From DASPKO01 sp035628055 (GTDB lineage Bacteria > Planctomycetota > Phycisphaerae > Phycisphaerales > UBA1924), in NCBI GenBank assembly GCA_035628055.1, contig DASPKO010000062.1:1-44202 (forward strand): a DNA stretch of 44,202 nt. The letters are read 5' to 3'. A program made the translations under genes and the position numbers. Below the pieces are notes generated by a model, which made no database searches, was not told the DNA's origin, and saw only the letters and a program-made list of their open reading frames with translations. This document shows, one piece after another, positions 41,818-44,202 of the stretch; the first letter of the stretch is position 1, and each line of letters starts with the position of its first letter.

Positions 41818-42237
41818 GTGTTCGAGCTCTCCATCGAGGCCACCTTCTGCGCCGCGCATAGCCTGCGCATCGGAGGCCGCCCGGAGCCCGTGCACGGACA
41901 CAACTGGCACGTCACCGCCACGCTCGCCGGGACCGGCCTGGACTCGGACGGCCTGCTGGTCGACTTCCACGTCGTCGAGCGTGCCCTGGCAAGCATCGTG
42001 GACCCGCTCAACAACGCCGACCTGAACGCCCACCCGGCCTTTGCCTCCGTCAATCCCTCGGCCGAGCACGTGGCCCGCTACGTGGCGACGGAGCTGGCGG
42101 CCCGGCTCGAGGCGATCGTCCGGGGGGCCCGCGGGCGGGTCCGCCTGGCCCGGCTGCGCGTCACGGAGGCCCCGGGCTGCTCGATCACCTATCACCCTCC
42201 ACTCCCCGCCTCGACTTCGCCGATGAGCGAGACGTGA
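41818..42237 (+). CDS. 6-pyruvoyl-tetrahydropterin synthase family protein, PTPS-III-like (folate type)
   Basis: A 139-residue enzyme of the PTPS/QueD family. Zinc ligands are His in 'CAAHSL' and 'HGHNWHV'. QueD and true PTPS have a catalytic Cys four residues before HGH; here the sequence is 'RPEPVHGH', giving E-x-x-HGH with no Cys at that place. That is the motif of PTPS-III, which makes 6-hydroxymethyl-dihydropterin and can replace FolB in folate synthesis. A Cys in 'TFCAAH' is closer to the first His and not at the usual site. The start is a GTG at 41,818. The gene overlaps ppk by four bases. Confidence 0.82.
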   Translation: MFELSIEATFCAAHSLRIGGRPEPVHGHNWHVTATLAGTGLDSDGLLVDFHVVERALASIVDPLNNADLNAHPAFASVNPSAEHVARYVATELAARLEAIVRGARGRVRLARLRVTEAPGCSITYHPPLPASTSPMSET

Positions 42238-44202
42238 CGCCCGCCCGCGCCGAGGCCGCCCAGACCCAGCTCCAGTCCGAGGCCAGGCCGGAGACCGGGC
42301 CTGCCGCCGCACGCCCCGGCCCGGGCCATCCCGGGGGTGAGAATGGCCGAGCGCTCGCGGGCGCCTCCGATGAGGCCCCCGGTGCGGCAAGCGCCGCGCC
42401 CCGGCCCGAGGGCGAGACCGACGAGTGGCGCTACCCGATCCCGCCCGCGCCGCCGCGGCCCGACATCGGCGCCGAGTCGACCACGCTCAACCGCGACCTG
42501 TCGTGGCTGGAGTTCAACCGCCGCGTGCTGCACCTGGGGATCGATCAGACCCGCCCGCTGCTGGAGCGCGTGAAGTTCCTGGCGATCTTCTCGAGCAATC
42601 TCGACGAGTTCATCATGAAGCGCGTCGGGTTCCTCAAGAAGCGGCTCGACACGGGGTTTGCCCCCACGGTCTTCGAGCCGTGGCCCGTCGCCGAGCTCAT
42701 CCGGGCGATCCGCGGGCTGGTCCAGCACCTGCAGGCGATCCAGACGCACACGTTCGAGACCTCGGTCCGCCCGGGGCTGGCCCGCGAGGGGATCGAGCTG
42801 CTCGTCTACGAGCAGCTCACCGAGGAGGAGCGGCAGCGGGTGGACCGCTGGTTCGCGCGCGAGGTCTTCCCGGTGCTGACCCCGCTCGCCGTCGACACCG
42901 GGCACCGCTTCCCCTTCATCTCCAACCTGTCGGAGAACATCGGGGTGCTGGTGAAGGAGAGCGACCACGCCGAGCCGCTCTTTGCGCGCATCAAGGTCCC
43001 CGCGGTCTTCCCGCAGTGGGTGCGGGTGCCGGCGGAGGCCGCGCCGGCGGCGGGCCCCGCCCCCGGCGCCGGTCGCGGGCGCTTCGTCCACCTCAGCGAG
43101 GTCATCCGCAACAACCTCGACGACCTCTTCCCGGGCATGCGGATCGTCGAGGTCGCCACCTTTCGCGTCTACCGCAACGCCGAGGTCGAGCCCCTCCCGG
43201 GCACCGAGCCCGACGACGACACCGACAACCTCCTGGAGCTGGTCGAGGCCCAGCTCCGCAAGCGCCGCTTCGCCGCGCCCGTCCGCCTGGAAATGACCGC
43301 CGGGCACTCGCAGCGCATGGCCCGGCTGCTCATGGAGGAGCTGAGCCTGGCGCCCGAGGACGTCGAGACCCGCGAGGGCCTGCTGGAGTTCGGCGACCTC
43401 AACGAGATCGTCGACCTGGACCGCCCGGACCTCAAGGACCCCCCGTGGCGACCCGTCCCGCCCCCGCGGCTGGCGGGGCGGGAGAAGGACTTCTTCTCCG
43501 TGATCCGGGAGGGCGACCTGCTGGTCCACCACCCCTACGAGAGCTTCGAGCACAGCGCCCAGCGCTTCATCGCCGAGGCCGCCCGCGACCCGAGCGTGCT
43601 GGCGATCAAGCAGACCATCTACCGCACCAGCCGCGATTCGCCCTTCATCTCCTCCCTGGTCCGCGCCGCCGAGAGCGGCAAGCAGGTCGCGTGCCTCGTC
43701 GAGCTGCGGGCCCGCTTCGACGAGCAGAACAACGTCCGCGTGGTGGGCATGCTCGAGAAGGCCGGCGTGCACGTCGCCTACGGCGTCGTGGGTCTCAAGA
43801 CGCACTGCAAGGCCTCGATCGTGGTCCGTCGCGAGCCCGACGGCCTGCGCACCTACGCCCACCTGGGCACGGGCAACTACCACCCGCGCACCGCCCAGCT
43901 CTACACCGACTTCTCGCTCTTCACCTGCGACCCCCTCCTGACCGACGACGCCGCGGACCTCTTCAACTTCCTCACCGGGCGCTCGCGCAAGGAGCACTAC
44001 CGCTCCCTGCTCGTGGCCCCCATCACCATGAAGAGCCGGATCCTGGAGCTGATCGACCAGGAGATCTACTTCGCGGGCGAGCAGGCCGCGGGCCGCTCGG
44101 AGATCGGCGGGCGCATCGTCGCGAAGATGAACGCCCTGGAGGACCACACGGTCACGCAGAAGCTCTATGAGGCCTCGCGGGCCGGGGTCCAGATCACTCT
44201 CT
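42234..44202 (+). CDS. ppk1: Polyphosphate kinase 1 (partial, 3' end beyond window)
   Basis: The first 656 residues of a PPK1, which reversibly polymerises phosphate from ATP. A low-complexity leader of about 80 residues precedes the N-domain ('LNRDLSWLEFNRRVLHL', 'LKFLAIFSSNLDEF'-like 'VKFLAIFSSNLDEFIMKRVG'). Later come 'DLLVHHPYESFEHSAQRFI', 'IKQTIYRTSRDSPFI', 'VELRARFDEQNN', and 'GLKTHCKASIVVRR' with the His that becomes phosphorylated, then 'YAHLGTGNYHPRTAQLYTDF'. The start is a GTG at 42,234 overlapping the PTPS stop (GTGA). A later start nearer the conserved part is possible. It runs off the window in frame. Confidence 0.93.
   Translation, partial: MTPARAEAAQTQLQSEARPETGPAAARPGPGHPGGENGRALAGASDEAPGAASAAPRPEGETDEWRYPIPPAPPRPDIGAESTTLNRDLSWLEFNRRVLHLGIDQTRPLLERVKFLAIFSSNLDEFIMKRVGFLKKRLDTGFAPTVFEPWPVAELIRAIRGLVQHLQAIQTHTFETSVRPGLAREGIELLVYEQLTEEERQRVDRWFAREVFPVLTPLAVDTGHRFPFISNLSENIGVLVKESDHAEPLFARIKVPAVFPQWVRVPAEAAPAAGPAPGAGRGRFVHLSEVIRNNLDDLFPGMRIVEVATFRVYRNAEVEPLPGTEPDDDTDNLLELVEAQLRKRRFAAPVRLEMTAGHSQRMARLLMEELSLAPEDVETREGLLEFGDLNEIVDLDRPDLKDPPWRPVPPPRLAGREKDFFSVIREGDLLVHHPYESFEHSAQRFIAEAARDPSVLAIKQTIYRTSRDSPFISSLVRAAESGKQVACLVELRARFDEQNNVRVVGMLEKAGVHVAYGVVGLKTHCKASIVVRREPDGLRTYAHLGTGNYHPRTAQLYTDFSLFTCDPLLTDDAADLFNFLTGRSRKEHYRSLLVAPITMKSRILELIDQEIYFAGEQAAGRSEIGGRIVAKMNALEDHTVTQKLYEASRAGVQITL

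Noticed and set aside
41818..42237. QueD (queuosine synthesis) as a firm call
   Set aside because: The catalytic Cys before HGH is absent and ExxHGH is present, and no queuosine gene is nearby.

Overview
The window looks like a chromosomal segment of a high-GC member of the Planctomycetota, most likely class Phycisphaerae. The signs are six exported proteins ending in the same dockerin-like module that terminates in Gly-Gly-Cys (the 'GC-type' dockerin known from Phycisphaerae), a planctomycete-style ECF sigma factor overlapping a WD40 receptor kinase gene, small membrane proteins with a 'CGYP...CxECG' zinc ribbon, and LPS-heptose genes together with a flagellar switch gene. No rRNA, tRNA or CRISPR array was seen.

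Layout. (1) 1-5,712 is an accessory, rearranged region of visibly lower GC: a tyrosine-recombinase remnant, an XRE-like regulator, and three truncated RHS fragments on the minus strand. The two RHS fragments that keep C-terminal tips each have a different tip, and each is followed by, and overlaps, a gene for a two-helix membrane protein with a C-terminal zinc ribbon. (2) 5,743-11,513 is a regulatory block: ECF sigma factor, kinase-WD40 receptor, two unknown genes and a second XRE-like regulator related to the first. (3) 11,727-25,088 holds five co-oriented secreted proteins with C-terminal dockerins: a three-repeat Cys-rich protein, a propeller-like protein, a lysyl-oxidase-fold protein with apparently lost catalytic residues, a small exported protein and a very large subtilisin. 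It is closed by a strong intrinsic terminator. (4) 25,247-29,575 is mainly a minus-strand gene run: tilS, a receiver-like protein, gmhB and waaF. (5) 29,618-37,012 holds a subtilisin-like lipoprotein, a membrane/coiled-coil protein plus FliN-like pair, a GH15 glucoamylase-like enzyme, an S1/P1-type nuclease and a sixth dockerin protein. (6) 37,298-44,202 is housekeeping: an isolated atpD, a HTH membrane protein, small conserved proteins, a PTPS-family enzyme whose motif points to the folate-type (PTPS-III) subgroup, and ppk1 running off the end.

The most promising candidate for an undescribed system is the RHS region. It has interchangeable C-terminal tips (one carrying an HExxH zinc-protease motif) coupled by gene overlap to paralogous zinc-ribbon membrane proteins in the immunity position. 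One partner is frameshifted at a seven-G run, and a further zinc-ribbon relic lies about 15 kb away. Function is inferred from position and motifs only.
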